Shown: positions 1-10,246 of the stretch, piece after piece
Layout of the letters: every line of letters starts with the position of its first letter
Numbering within the stretch: position 1 is the stretch's first letter
Origin: VRUE01 sp963837695
Lineage (GTDB): Bacteria > Actinomycetota > Thermoleophilia > Solirubrobacterales > 70-9
DNA: 64,000 nucleotides
Direction of reading: 5' to 3'
NCBI GenBank assembly: GCA_963837695.1
Contig: CAWINZ010000003.1
Span: 248,001-312,000, forward strand
Program-made: the position numbers and the translations under genes
The notes under the pieces: generated by a model
Seen by the model: only the letters and a program-made list of their open reading frames with translations
What the model was told of the DNA's origin: nothing
The model's database searches: none

Positions 1-248
1 AGTCAGCACCGCAAAGTTCGCCAGCTTCCTAACCCCAGACCTCGACTCGCCCTTCATCCCAGCGATAGTCCGCTCAGCTCCAGCCCGCTTTCTCCTCCGC
101 AGCTACTGGCGCGTCGTCCTTCTGCTGCTGCGATAAAGGCGGTTCCGGTAGGGCTGAAACGTCTTGTACTGTTTCGGTGCGGGCCGTGGGCGTCAGCCCA
201 GCAGCAATACACCGAAAAAGTTAAGTGAAAGCCCTGCAGGAACCGCCC
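1..248. other. No supported gene at left edge
   Basis: No convincing gene. A plus-strand frame is open from base 2 to a TAA at 134-136, but its third codon positions are not GC-rich like those of the neighbouring genes, so I do not call it. Inverted arms at 172-179 and 210-217 (TTTCGGTG/CACCGAAA) could form a hairpin downstream of the leftward SDR gene. Confidence 0.5.
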
Positions 249-956
249 TCAATCAACAGGCGTCCCAGTAGGCCGAATCAGGATCTCGTTGATGTCGACG
301 TTCGCCGGCTGCTCCAAGGCGTAGATCACAGCCCGGGCGATGTCGTCGTCCTGCAGCGCCCACTTGCCCGGCCGGTTGTCGAAAAACGGCGTGTCGACCA
401 TGCCCGGCTCGATCAGGGTCACCTTGATGCCGTGGTTTTCGTGCATCTGGCGCAGCTCGCCGAGCAGTGACTCGCCGATCGCCGTCGCCGCCCACTTGGT
501 CGCCGAGTAGAGCGAGCCGGGCAGCGCCTGGCGTCCCGCGACCGAGCTGGTGACGAGGAAGTGGCCGTCGCCGCGCTCGAGCAGGTGGGGGAGGGTGGCG
601 CGGATCGTCAGGGCGAGGCCGTAGACGTTGGTCAGGACCATCGAGCGCCAGTGCTCGGGCGACTCCTCGAGGAAGCCCCGGGTAGCGCCGAAGCCGGCGT
701 TGGCGAAGACGACGTCGATGCGGCCGAAGGCGTCGAGGGCGGCGGCTGCCATCGCCTCGACCTGGTCCCACTCGGTGACGTCGCAGCGCACCGCGATCGC
801 CCGCCCGCCCCCTCCGAGCTCCTCGACCAGCTCTTCCAACGGCTCCAGCCGCCGCGCGGCCAGAACGAGCCGGTGCGTCCCAGCCGCAGCCCGCGCCGTA
901 GCGGCGCCAATACCGCTGGAAGCTCCGGTGATGAGCAGCACTGGACGATCACTCAT
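249..956 (-). CDS. SDR family NAD(P)-dependent oxidoreductase
   Basis: Short-chain dehydrogenase of 235 aa, usual length for a classical SDR. The Rossmann motif TGASSGIG is at residues 10-17, the NAG motif at 86-88, and the catalytic set is Ser137/138, Tyr150 and Lys154 (YSATK). The ATG at 956 was chosen because the dinucleotide-binding strand begins right after it; a longer frame upstream runs through a large palindrome and is not SDR-like. Substrate cannot be inferred. It is divergent from the cytochrome c maturation genes. Confidence 0.9.
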   Translation of the reverse strand: MSDRPVLLITGASSGIGAATARAAAGTHRLVLAARRLEPLEELVEELGGGGRAIAVRCDVTEWDQVEAMAAAALDAFGRIDVVFANAGFGATRGFLEESPEHWRSMVLTNVYGLALTIRATLPHLLERGDGHFLVTSSVAGRQALPGSLYSATKWAATAIGESLLGELRQMHENHGIKVTLIEPGMVDTPFFDNRPGKWALQDDDIARAVIYALEQPANVDINEILIRPTGTPVD

Positions 957-981
957 GCGCCGATTTTCGCATTCCGAGGAC

Positions 982-1055
982 GGGGGCGGTTGCGTGGGGG
1001 GTCGGCGGACACTCAGCGCGAAGCGCGTCCGCCAACCCCCCACGCAATCGCCCCC
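982..1055. repeat. Large G-rich hairpin between divergent genes
   Basis: Left arm 982-1010 and right arm 1027-1055 are inverted copies of 29 bases with two mismatches by eye. The 16-base loop holds a small GCGC-GAA-GCGC stem. It fills most of the gap between the leftward SDR gene and rightward ccmE. It has no T-run and is unlike a simple terminator. Confidence 0.8.
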
Positions 1056-1083
1056 CCAACCACCTTGCGATAATCCCCGATCC

Positions 1084-1474
1084 GTGGATCCCAGCCGCAA
1101 GCGAAAGATCCGGCTCGTGGTGGCGCTCAGCGTCGCCGTGCTGCTCGCGGTCGCGCTCGTCTACACGTCGTTCAGCGCATCCTCGGAAGCGAAAGAGCCC
1201 TCGCAGCTGATCGGCGCCGCCTCGGGCGGCAGCTACGAGCTGACCGGCCGGGTGGTGAAGGGCTCTGTGCGGCATCGCGGCGCGGGGATCCGCTTCCGCG
1301 TCGCCGACCGCGAAGACGCCGCCCAGAGCATTCCCGTCGCCTACACCGGCACCATCCCCGATCCGTTCCGCGGTGGCCGCGAGATCGTCCTCGCCGGCAC
1401 GATGGAACATGCCGTCTTCGTCGGCGAACGCGACACCCTGGTCACCAAGTGCCCGTCGAAGTTCACCACGTCGA

Positions 1475-1485
<11 letters not shown>
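1084..1485 (+). CDS. ccmE: Cytochrome c maturation protein CcmE, Cys type
   Basis: Heme chaperone of system I cytochrome c biogenesis that holds heme covalently outside the membrane and passes it to the CcmF complex. The 133-aa protein has one N-terminal membrane anchor (about residues 9-28) followed by a small beta-barrel domain. The usual heme-binding His is absent; instead the C-terminus has C123-P-S-K-F127, like the CxxxY variant of some archaea and sulfate reducers but with Phe at the last position. The GTG at 1084 gives a start just before the membrane segment; no good ribosome site is visible. The 3' end overlaps ccmF by 11 bases, so the two are translationally coupled. Confidence 0.85.
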
Positions 1486-3859
<2,374 letters not shown>

Positions 3860-3871
3860 TCTGAGGTCCGT

Positions 3872-4855
3872 ATGAGCGCTCGACGGCACCTGCGCAACTC
3901 AGTCCTGTGCGTGCTCCTCGTCTCCCTGGCGGTGCTCGGCGCGGCGTCCACCGCCCAGGCGGCAGCCGGCTGGACGGCATCCCCCGGCGCCGCGACGGCC
4001 CGCCAGGCGCTGCGTTTCTGGACCCCGGCGCGGATGCGCCAGGCGCGGCCGCTCGACGTGCCGAGGTCGGGGGGCGGCGGCCTGGCAAACCAATCCGCTG
4101 CGGAGGCCGGTGCCGACCCGGTGCGGGGTCTGGAAGCGGACGCGCGGGCACGCTCGGAGTTCGCCGCAGTCGGCGACCCCACGGCGCCGGGGTTCAGGCA
4201 GAACGGCGTGATCTTCGTCGTCCTGCCGGGGGGCTTCGGGCTCGCCCGTTGCTCCGGTACCTCGGTCAACGCTCCCAACCGCAGCGTGGTCATCACCGCC
4301 GGGCACTGCGTCAACGAGGGCGGCGCCGGCCACTGGCTCAACCAAGACTGGGTCTTCGTCCCCGGCTACCACGACGGCGTGCGGCCTTTCGGCGTCTTCG
4401 TCGCCAAGTGGCTCGGCGCCACCGCTCCCTGGGTCAACGGCGGCAGCGAGAACGCCGACGTCGGCGCTGCGGTGGTCTCGCGCAACGAACGCGGCCAGCG
4501 CCTGGGCGCCGCCGTCGGCGGAGACGAGATCGCCTGGAACCTCTCGCCGAACCAGGTCTTCGACGTCCACGGCTACCCGGTTGAGAAGCCCTTCGACGGA
4601 GCCACTCAGAGGCTCTGCTCCGGCACCCCGTTCCTCGGCCACGACCTTGCGTCGTTTCTCTGGCCCGGACCGCTCAACCTGGCGCTGACCTGCGACGTGA
4701 CGGGCGGCGCCTCGGGCGGCGCCTGGACGATCCACGGCAACGTCCTGAACGGGGTCACCAACTACGGCTACGGCGACGACTCGACCACCGATTTCGGCGC
4801 CTACTTCGGCGAGGCGGTGCACGCGCTCTACGCGCGCGCCGCGAGGGTGCGATGA
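3872..4855 (+). CDS. Secreted trypsin-like serine protease
   Basis: Exported 327-aa protein with an N-terminal signal peptide ending near an AQA-A site (about residue 30). The chymotrypsin-fold triad is visible: His in ITAGHC (about residue 145), Asp in NADVGAAVV (about 196), and Ser in GGASGGAW (about 280). This resembles the V8/glutamyl-endopeptidase branch. A variable region of roughly 80 residues between signal and protease domain may be a propeptide (inference). It follows ccmF by 12 bases and overlaps the next gene by 4 (ATGA), so the two secreted proteins are probably made together. Confidence 0.85.
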   Translation: MSARRHLRNSVLCVLLVSLAVLGAASTAQAAAGWTASPGAATARQALRFWTPARMRQARPLDVPRSGGGGLANQSAAEAGADPVRGLEADARARSEFAAVGDPTAPGFRQNGVIFVVLPGGFGLARCSGTSVNAPNRSVVITAGHCVNEGGAGHWLNQDWVFVPGYHDGVRPFGVFVAKWLGATAPWVNGGSENADVGAAVVSRNERGQRLGAAVGGDEIAWNLSPNQVFDVHGYPVEKPFDGATQRLCSGTPFLGHDLASFLWPGPLNLALTCDVTGGASGGAWTIHGNVLNGVTNYGYGDDSTTDFGAYFGEAVHALYARAARVR

Positions 4856-5934
4856 AGGCTCGCCTCGCGTGCGCCGGCCTCGCGCTGGCCGCGGCGCTCC
4901 TCTTTGCGCAGGCCGCGGCGGCGAAGTCCTCGCCGCCTGCGCCCGCGCTCCTGGCCGGCGCCTCCCAGCTGAGTGACGAGTTGGCGCTCTTGGGTCAGGG
5001 TTCGAGCGCGCTTGGCCTGCCACGTGACCAGGCCCTCTCCGAACTCAGGTTCGAGAACAGCGACGGCTACGCGATCACGGTCGTCGCCTACGGCCAGACC
5101 GTCGCCCTCGGCGTCACCCGTGCTCATCCTCGGCGGAAAGGTCGCGGCCCCGCTTCGACCGCGACCTATCTCGCCCATGGCAAGGTCACGCCGACGTCGA
5201 TCGCGGCTTCCTTCGGCGACCGCGGCCGGATCGATCTCCGCTTCCGGCCGTCGGGGCGGAAGCTCCGCGCCACGCATGACGCAGGTTGCAAGAGGCCTGG
5301 TGGCGGCGTCCTGGCCCGCTTCGGCACCTTTGCCGGTGAGCTGCGTTTCCGGGGCGAGGGCGGATTCACCTCCGCTGAGGTCCACCGCGTGCCCGGGCGG
5401 GCGGTCAACTTCGGCGCGTTGGTCGCCTGTCTGTTCGGCGCGACGCCTCACGGCCAGCGGGCGCTGCTGCCGGCACCGAAGCTCCCCTGGGGTCTTCATC
5501 TACCGGGTGCCGACGTAGGGGTCCGTCAGGCGACTCCCCACACCCCCGGCGTGCAGACGCACCCAAGCCATGGCCCCAGGGCCACGACCCTGCTCGCCGA
5601 CCACAAAACTCCACTGACGCGGACGGTCTTTGCCGCGCAGGCGCGCGGTCGGGGTCAGGTGCGCCTCCTGGCCCTCGAGTCGGCCAGCGAAGGGTCGATC
5701 GGCGTGATCCGCTTCGTCAAGGCCCAGGCGGACCCGTCTGTCTTCAGCGTCGACGGCATCCTCTCCAGCGCGAGCATCGCGCCACCGGCGCCGTTCAGCG
5801 GCACGGGTGCCTACGAGCAGGGCCCCGGCAACGCAAAGAACTGGACCGGCTCGCTCGCGGTCTCGTTTCTCGGCGCGCCGCACGTACCGCTGACCGGCTC
5901 GCCGTTCGTCGCCCGGCTGTCGCGCGGCTGGTAG
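4852..5934 (+). CDS. Secreted protein of unknown function
   Basis: 360-aa protein with a clear signal peptide (hydrophobic core residues 6-22, AAAA-K cleavage region). I do not recognise a domain. The mature part is Ala/Gly/Arg-rich, with two Cys (near KRPGGG and LVACLFG) and a beta-rich look. Its ATG overlaps the stop of the upstream secreted protease, so it could be a substrate, inhibitor or partner of that protease (inference from position only). Confidence 0.7.
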   Translation: MKARLACAGLALAAALLFAQAAAAKSSPPAPALLAGASQLSDELALLGQGSSALGLPRDQALSELRFENSDGYAITVVAYGQTVALGVTRAHPRRKGRGPASTATYLAHGKVTPTSIAASFGDRGRIDLRFRPSGRKLRATHDAGCKRPGGGVLARFGTFAGELRFRGEGGFTSAEVHRVPGRAVNFGALVACLFGATPHGQRALLPAPKLPWGLHLPGADVGVRQATPHTPGVQTHPSHGPRATTLLADHKTPLTRTVFAAQARGRGQVRLLALESASEGSIGVIRFVKAQADPSVFSVDGILSSASIAPPAPFSGTGAYEQGPGNAKNWTGSLAVSFLGAPHVPLTGSPFVARLSRGW

Positions 5935-5954
5935 CCGGCGCACCCTAGAGGCGA

Positions 5955-6188
5955 CTAGATCTTCAGCAGCACCAAGGTGTTGACGACGAAGAGGACCGCG
6001 AAGAAAACCGTGGCGCGATCGAGGTTGCGCTCGACCATCGAGCCGCCGCCGAAGGAGCTGCCGCCACCGCCGATCCCGAAGGCGCCGGAGAGCCCGGCGT
6101 CTTTGCCGGAGTGCAGCAGGATCAGGAAGATCACGATGCCGGCGATGATCACTTGGAGGACGGCGAGGAGCGTGTACACGCCCGGCAT
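5955..6188 (-). CDS. secG: Preprotein translocase subunit SecG
   Basis: Small 77-aa SecYEG accessory subunit with two membrane helices (about residues 5-26 and 56-76) joined by a Gly/Ser-rich loop, the usual SecG layout. ATG 6188 was chosen because it precedes the first helix; an upstream in-frame ATG would add a peptide encoded by a palindromic repeat. It converges with the secreted-protein gene at 4852-5934. Confidence 0.9.
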   Translation of the reverse strand: MPGVYTLLAVLQVIIAGIVIFLILLHSGKDAGLSGAFGIGGGGSSFGGGSMVERNLDRATVFFAVLFVVNTLVLLKI

Positions 6189-6213
6189 CGTAGCGCGCCC
6201 GCGCCCCAAGACG

Positions 6214-6257
6214 TCCGTCCTGCATCGAGCCCCAAATAGGGGTTCGATGCAGGTTGG
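6214..6257 (-). repeat. 44-bp palindromic repeat, family II, copy 1
   Basis: Inverted repeat around a 5-base centre: CTGCATCGAgCCCC-aaata-GGGGtTCGATGCAG, lying upstream of secG. Read on the minus strand it matches the element at 57217-57260 at 38 of 44 positions by hand alignment. In that orientation one frame is open throughout in both copies and reads PTCI-x-P-x-FG-x-RCR-x-D. Confidence 0.8.
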
Positions 6258-6369
6258 AGCCCTTTTGGTCACCGACAGAGCGCGCGTTCGTGTTGCGGTG
6301 ATTTACAAAACCGGCTAATCTGTCAACCAAGCTGACGATTTCTGGTTATCTGACAAGGAGGAGGCGCCC

Positions 6370-7569
6370 ATGGAGGCTGCCGCGCATGACCACCATCACC
6401 ACCACGCAGCAGACGTCGAGCTGAGCCCGGCGACCTGGACCGACCCGAAGCGCTACGCATGGCTGCTCGGGCTGATCGTGCCGTCGCTGCCGTTTCTCGC
6501 CTGGGGTCTGGTGACGCTCACCGGGCTCGGCGTCTTCTGGTTCTACGGCCCGATGCTCGTTTTCGTGATCTTCCCCGTGCTCGACATGCTCGTCGGCATG
6601 GACGCCGAGAACCCCCCCGACAGCATCATCAAGTGGCTCGAACAGGATCGCTACTACCGCTGGTGCACCTACGTCTTCATCCCGGTCCAGTACGCCGGGC
6701 TGATCTTCGCCTGTTGGCTCTGGGCCGACGGCGGCCTCTCGACCGTCGACAGCATCGGCCTGGCGCTGACGATGGGGATGGTCAGCGGGATCGCGATCAA
6801 CACCGCCCACGAGCTCGGCCACAAGCGCGCCGACCTCGAGAAGTGGCTGAGCAAGGTCGCCCTCGCGCAGAGCGGCTACGGCCACTTCTTCATCGAGCAC
6901 AACCGCGGCCACCACGTCCGCGTCGCGACCCCCGAGGATCCGGCCAGCTCGCGCATGGGGGAGAGCTTCTGGGCCTTCCTGCCGCGCACCGTCGCCGGCA
7001 GCCTCAGCTCGGCCTGGGGGATCGAGCGCGCCCGCCTGGGGCGGATGGGCAACTCGGTCTGGTCGATCCACAACGACATCCTCCAGGCCTGGGCGATGAC
7101 CGTCGGCCTGTTCGCCGCGCTGGCGATCGTCTTCGGTCCGGTCGTGCTGCCCTACCTGCTGCTGCAGGCGGTGCTCGGCTTCTCGCTTCTGGAGGTCGTC
7201 AACTACCTCGAGCACTACGGCCTGCTGCGCGGGAAGAAAGAGGACGGCCGCTACGAACGCTGCCTGCCCCAGCACAGCTGGAACAGCAACAACGTCGCCT
7301 CCAACGTGCTGCTCTACCACCTGCAGCGCCACAGCGACCACCACGCCAACCCGACCCGCCGCTACCAGGCGCTGCGCCACGTCGAGGAGGCGCCGCAGCT
7401 GCCCACCGGTTACGCCGGGATGATCGTGCTCGCCTGGTTCCCGCCGATCTGGCGCCGGGTCATGGACGGGCGCCTGCTCGACCACTACGGCGGCGACGTC
7501 GAGCGCGCCAACATCCAGCCGCGCGCGAAGCGCAGGGTGCTCGCCCGCCACGGGAGCGCCGCCGCGTGA
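6370..7569 (+). CDS. alkB: Alkane 1-monooxygenase AlkB
   Basis: Membrane-bound non-heme di-iron hydroxylase that converts n-alkanes to 1-alkanols using electrons from rubredoxin. The 399-aa protein has the four family motifs: HELGH (147-151), EHNRGHH (176-182), NYLEHYG (278-284) and LQRHSDHHA (318-326), with six or so membrane helices between. A natural poly-His stretch lies at residues 8-12. A strong ribosome site AAGGAGGAGG ends 5 bases before the ATG. Its stop overlaps the rubredoxin start. TGTCA/TGACA half-sites near 6319 and 6352 may be regulatory. Confidence 0.96.
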   Translation: MEAAAHDHHHHHAADVELSPATWTDPKRYAWLLGLIVPSLPFLAWGLVTLTGLGVFWFYGPMLVFVIFPVLDMLVGMDAENPPDSIIKWLEQDRYYRWCTYVFIPVQYAGLIFACWLWADGGLSTVDSIGLALTMGMVSGIAINTAHELGHKRADLEKWLSKVALAQSGYGHFFIEHNRGHHVRVATPEDPASSRMGESFWAFLPRTVAGSLSSAWGIERARLGRMGNSVWSIHNDILQAWAMTVGLFAALAIVFGPVVLPYLLLQAVLGFSLLEVVNYLEHYGLLRGKKEDGRYERCLPQHSWNSNNVASNVLLYHLQRHSDHHANPTRRYQALRHVEEAPQLPTGYAGMIVLAWFPPIWRRVMDGRLLDHYGGDVERANIQPRAKRRVLARHGSAAA

Positions 7570-7763
7570 GTGCCTTCCGTTGTCCCGGCTGCGGGTACGT
7601 CTACGACGAGGCAGTCGGCCACCCCCGTGAGGGCTTCGCGGCCGGCACCGCTTGGAACGACGTGCCGGACGACTGGCACTGCCCGGACTGCGGCGTGCGC
7701 GACAAGGTCGACTTCGTGGAGAGCCCCTCCCGAGAGGAGCGCGGTCCGGATGAGGCCGAATGA
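7566..7763 (+). CDS. Rubredoxin, electron donor to AlkB
   Basis: 65-aa one-iron protein with the two knuckles CPGCGY (near residue 6) and CPDCG (near residue 39), plus the conserved acidic core around GTAWNDVPDDWHCP. It starts at a GTG overlapping the alkB stop codon and is too closely placed to be separate from it. The C-terminal tail is acidic. It passes electrons from a reductase, not seen here, to AlkB. Confidence 0.95.
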   Translation: MSAFRCPGCGYVYDEAVGHPREGFAAGTAWNDVPDDWHCPDCGVRDKVDFVESPSREERGPDEAE

Positions 7764-7793
7764 CGCTGCGCGACGCGGCCCCTCCCCGACGTC

Positions 7794-7814
7794 CCGCGTA
7801 GCGCCGCTACGCGG
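7794..7814. terminator. Hairpin after the alkB-rubredoxin unit
   Basis: Perfect 9-bp stem CCGCGTAGC/GCTACGCGG with a 3-base loop, 30 bases past the rubredoxin stop. No T-run follows, so terminator function is a guess; it could also stabilise the transcript end. Confidence 0.45.
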
Positions 7815-7892
7815 AAGTCGTGTCGTGACCGTCTCGCTTGGTCCTCGACCTCACCGAACTCGCGCTCCTCTCGGTCGTGACTCTCAGGAAAA

Positions 7893-8498
7893 ATGACTGG
7901 AGTGCGCACTCCATATCCAGAGGCCGCGAAGGCGTTGCTGCGCGATACCCTGCTCGCCGCCGGTCGCGACGAGGTGCAGCAACGGCCCTGGTCGGAGATC
8001 ACGATGGCCGAGATCGCCGCTGCCGCGGGGGTCAGCCGTCAGACCCTCTACAAGGAGTTCGGCAGCCGCGACGAGTTCGCCCAGGCGCTGGTCATCCACG
8101 AGGGCGAACACTTCCTCGACGCCGTCGACACGGCGGTGCGCGAGCACCTCGACGATCCGCGCGCCGCGATCGGGGCCGCGCTCGAGACCTTCCTACGCAC
8201 CGCCGGCGAGGACCCGCTGGTGCGGATCCTGCTCAGCGACGACGGCAGCGCCGGCCTGTTGCCCTTCGTCACCACCCAGGGCATGCCGGTCGTCCAGTGG
8301 GCAACCGCCCGGCTGACGACGACGATCGAAGCGGGTTGGCCGCAGGCGCCGCCGCCGAAGGCCCGGCTGCTCGCCGAGAACCTCGTCCGCCTTGCGATCA
8401 GTCACGTCACCGCCCCGGGCGACTCACCCGAGACCACCGCCGCCCAGACCGGCGAGCTGCTCGGCCCTTTTGTCGACGAGGCCTTGGGCCGCAAATAG
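7893..8498 (+). CDS. TetR-family regulator next to alkB
   Basis: 201-aa repressor-type protein. The N-terminal helix-turn-helix is clear (TMAEIAAAAGVSRQTLYKEF, about residues 37-56) and the rest is a helical ligand domain. Position after alkB-rubredoxin suggests it senses an alkane-derived or fatty-acyl ligand. A weak AGGA lies before ATG 7893; a GTG at 7902 is an alternative start. A 16-bp palindrome spans this start region and may be its own operator. Confidence 0.9.
   Translation: MTGVRTPYPEAAKALLRDTLLAAGRDEVQQRPWSEITMAEIAAAAGVSRQTLYKEFGSRDEFAQALVIHEGEHFLDAVDTAVREHLDDPRAAIGAALETFLRTAGEDPLVRILLSDDGSAGLLPFVTTQGMPVVQWATARLTTTIEAGWPQAPPPKARLLAENLVRLAISHVTAPGDSPETTAAQTGELLGPFVDEALGRK
7898..7913. 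promoter_or_regulatory. Palindrome at the TetR gene start, possible operator
   Basis: TGGAGTGCGCACTCCA is a perfect 16-bp palindrome beginning 3 bases past the ATG of the TetR gene. TetR-family proteins bind such palindromes and often repress their own genes, so autoregulation is plausible. Binding is inferred. Confidence 0.5.
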
Positions 8499-8592
8499 CG
8501 CGTTTCCGCGAGGTGCCTGGGGGAGGGATTCCGCTGCTCGAGCCTTGAGGGGTGGCGATGCTCCTGATCGACACGACAGCGGCTGGGAATGC

Positions 8593-8627
8593 CAATGGTA
8601 GGGTTCATGGTATGAGAACTACCATTG
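8593..8627. promoter_or_regulatory. Inverted repeat over the VapB start, likely operator
   Basis: CAATGGTAG (8593-8601) and CTACCATTG (8619-8627) are perfect 9-bp inverted arms with 17 bases between, containing the antitoxin start codon at 8612. VapBC complexes typically bind inverted repeats at their own promoter. Confidence 0.6.
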
Positions 8628-8854
8628 ACAATGCCGGACGGATCGTTGTGCCAAAGGAGCTGCGCAATGCACTGAACCTCCTAGGAGGAGACGAGGTGGA
8701 GATAGCGCTGGACGGAGAAAGGCTCAGGTTGACGCCGGCGCCGCGGAAGGCGAAGGTGCGCCGGGGGCCCGATGGGATTCCATCTATCGAGCTTGGCATT
8801 CCGCGGCATGGTCCAGAAAAGGTGCGTGAAGAACTGGAACGCGTTCGGCGATGA
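8612..8854 (+). CDS. AbrB-type antitoxin (VapB-like)
   Basis: 80-aa protein with an N-terminal AbrB/SpoVT swapped-hairpin DNA-binding domain (DNAGRIVVPKELRNAL ... DEVEIALDGERLRL) and a C-terminal tail that should wrap the toxin. ATG 8612 was chosen because the fold begins there. Its stop overlaps the PIN toxin start (ATGA), the usual antitoxin-first order. Base use is less GC-rich than in neighbouring genes, which fits a transferred module. Confidence 0.88.
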   Translation: MRTTIDNAGRIVVPKELRNALNLLGGDEVEIALDGERLRLTPAPRKAKVRRGPDGIPSIELGIPRHGPEKVREELERVRR

Positions 8855-9273
8855 TTGTTCCGGACAGTTCGGTACTCGTGGCTGGTTACGTCGCCGAGCA
8901 CGATTTCTACGATGTCGCCAAAGCCGCCGTCTTCGAGGTGCGGACGGAGGGTCGCTTGGTGGCCCACACCATGGCTGAGACCTATGCGTTGCTGAGCGCC
9001 CCGGCAGGCGTCTACCGCGTGGATCCGCCGGCGGTCCTCGAGTACCTGAAGACGCTCCTCGACGACTCTTTGCCGGTCCAGCCGCGCCCGGGCTCATATC
9101 TGGAGGCTCTTGAGCTTCTTTCGGGCGAAGGCCGGGGCGGAGCCACGATCTACGACGCGCTCATAGCCTTGACCGCGCGTGACGCCGGCGCGACGTTGAT
9201 CAGCCTCGATCGACGCGCAAGGTCGACCTACGAGTTATGTGGCGTCGAGTTCCGGTTCCTCGACGAAGGCTAG
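8851..9273 (+). CDS. PIN-domain ribonuclease toxin (VapC-like)
   Basis: 140-aa PIN nuclease, probably cutting RNA and held inactive by the upstream antitoxin. Acidic residues expected for metal binding are visible: D5 (VPDSSVLV), E43 (MAETYALL), and Asp residues in YDALIALTARDAG and ISLDRRA. It overlaps the antitoxin gene by 4 bases. Its stop codon overlaps the stop of the convergent acetyltransferase gene. Confidence 0.88.
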   Translation: MIVPDSSVLVAGYVAEHDFYDVAKAAVFEVRTEGRLVAHTMAETYALLSAPAGVYRVDPPAVLEYLKTLLDDSLPVQPRPGSYLEALELLSGEGRGGATIYDALIALTARDAGATLISLDRRARSTYELCGVEFRFLDEG

Positions 9274-9767
9274 GCTCGCGACCGTTTGCCGTGGTAGACG
9301 ACGAAGCCCTGGCTGAAGCCCATGCGCTCGTAGAAGCGGTGGGCGTCGACGTTGGTCTTGGTCGTGGTGATCGCCATGTCCTCGATGCCGAGCTCGCCCA
9401 GGCGCTCCCAGACAGCCTCGATCAGCGCCGCACCGACCCCGACGCCGCGATGATCCGGCAGCACGGAGAGGGTCTCCAGCGCGCCGGCGCGCTCGCCGGT
9501 GCGCCACGACGCGTAGCCAGGCCCGGCGGTGACGAAGGCGTAGCCGATCGGGCCGCTCTCATCCTCGGCGAGGACGAAGAAGGTCTCGGGGTCTTCGAGC
9601 CAGTGGACGTACTTGGAGCGGCGCACTCGCCAGGCATCGGCAAGGTCGCGCCCGCGGGTTTGCGGGTCGAGCTCGGGGGTGACCCGCACGTGGTGCGCCT
9701 GCAGCGCGTTCCACATCGGCTCGACCGCGTCGATCTCCTCCACCGTGTTCTCGAAGCGCAGGCGCAT
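9270..9767 (-). CDS. GNAT family N-acetyltransferase
   Basis: 165-aa acetyltransferase-fold protein. The acetyl-CoA loop is LSVLPDHRGVGVGAALIE (about residues 98-115), followed by the typical FYERMGF strand near the end. Substrate is unknown. It starts 4 bases after the dtd stop on the same strand, so the two are likely cotranscribed. Confidence 0.88.
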   Translation of the reverse strand: MRLRFENTVEEIDAVEPMWNALQAHHVRVTPELDPQTRGRDLADAWRVRRSKYVHWLEDPETFFVLAEDESGPIGYAFVTAGPGYASWRTGERAGALETLSVLPDHRGVGVGAALIEAVWERLGELGIEDMAITTTKTNVDAHRFYERMGFSQGFVVYHGKRSRA

Positions 9768-9771
9768 CAGC

Positions 9772-10188
9772 TCAGACTTCGACCAGCAGGGTCACCGGGC
9801 CGTCGTTGACGAGCGCCACGCCCATGCAGGCGCCGAACACGCCCTTCGCCGCGCCGAGGCGCTCGCAGAAGCGGTCATACAGCGGCTCAGCCGCCTCCCC
9901 CGGCGCCGCCTCGACGTAGCTGGGCCGGTTGCCCTTGCGGGCATCGCCGTAGAGGGTGAACTGGCTGACGCAGAGCACCTCGCGCTCGCCCAGAGGCTCG
10001 TTCATCCTGCCGGCGGCGTCGTCGAAGATGCGCAGCGCTCGCACCTTGTCGGCCAGGCGGTCGGCCTCGGCCTCGCCGTCGTCGCGACCGACGCCGAGCA
10101 GGATCAGCATGCCCGGACCGATCTGCGCCACGCGTTCGCCCTCGACGTCGACCGCGGCCTGGCTGACCCGCTGCACGAGCGCCCTCAT
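9772..10188 (-). CDS. dtd: D-aminoacyl-tRNA deacylase
   Basis: 138-aa proofreading enzyme that hydrolyses D-amino acids from mischarged tRNA. The family motifs SQFTLYGD (about residues 75-82) and the C-terminal LVNDGPVTLLVEV (126-138, the Gly-Pro motif region) are both present, and length matches the family. Divergent from the MFS exporter gene with 58 bases between starts. Confidence 0.95.
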   Translation of the reverse strand: MRALVQRVSQAAVDVEGERVAQIGPGMLILLGVGRDDGEAEADRLADKVRALRIFDDAAGRMNEPLGEREVLCVSQFTLYGDARKGNRPSYVEAAPGEAAEPLYDRFCERLGAAKGVFGACMGVALVNDGPVTLLVEV

Positions 10189-10246
10189 CGATTCTCCCGC
10201 ATCGGCGCAAAGCTACACCCGGCGGCATCGGCCATATGCTTCGCCG

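Noticed and set aside
2..136. Open plus-strand frame that could be the end of an upstream gene
   Set aside because: Third codon positions are not GC-rich and no domain is recognisable; left as noncoding.
6388..6405. Poly-His stretch in AlkB, at first suspicious as a purification tag
   Set aside because: Codons are mixed CAC/CAT, the flanks are native and the N-terminus of many AlkB proteins is His-rich or variable.
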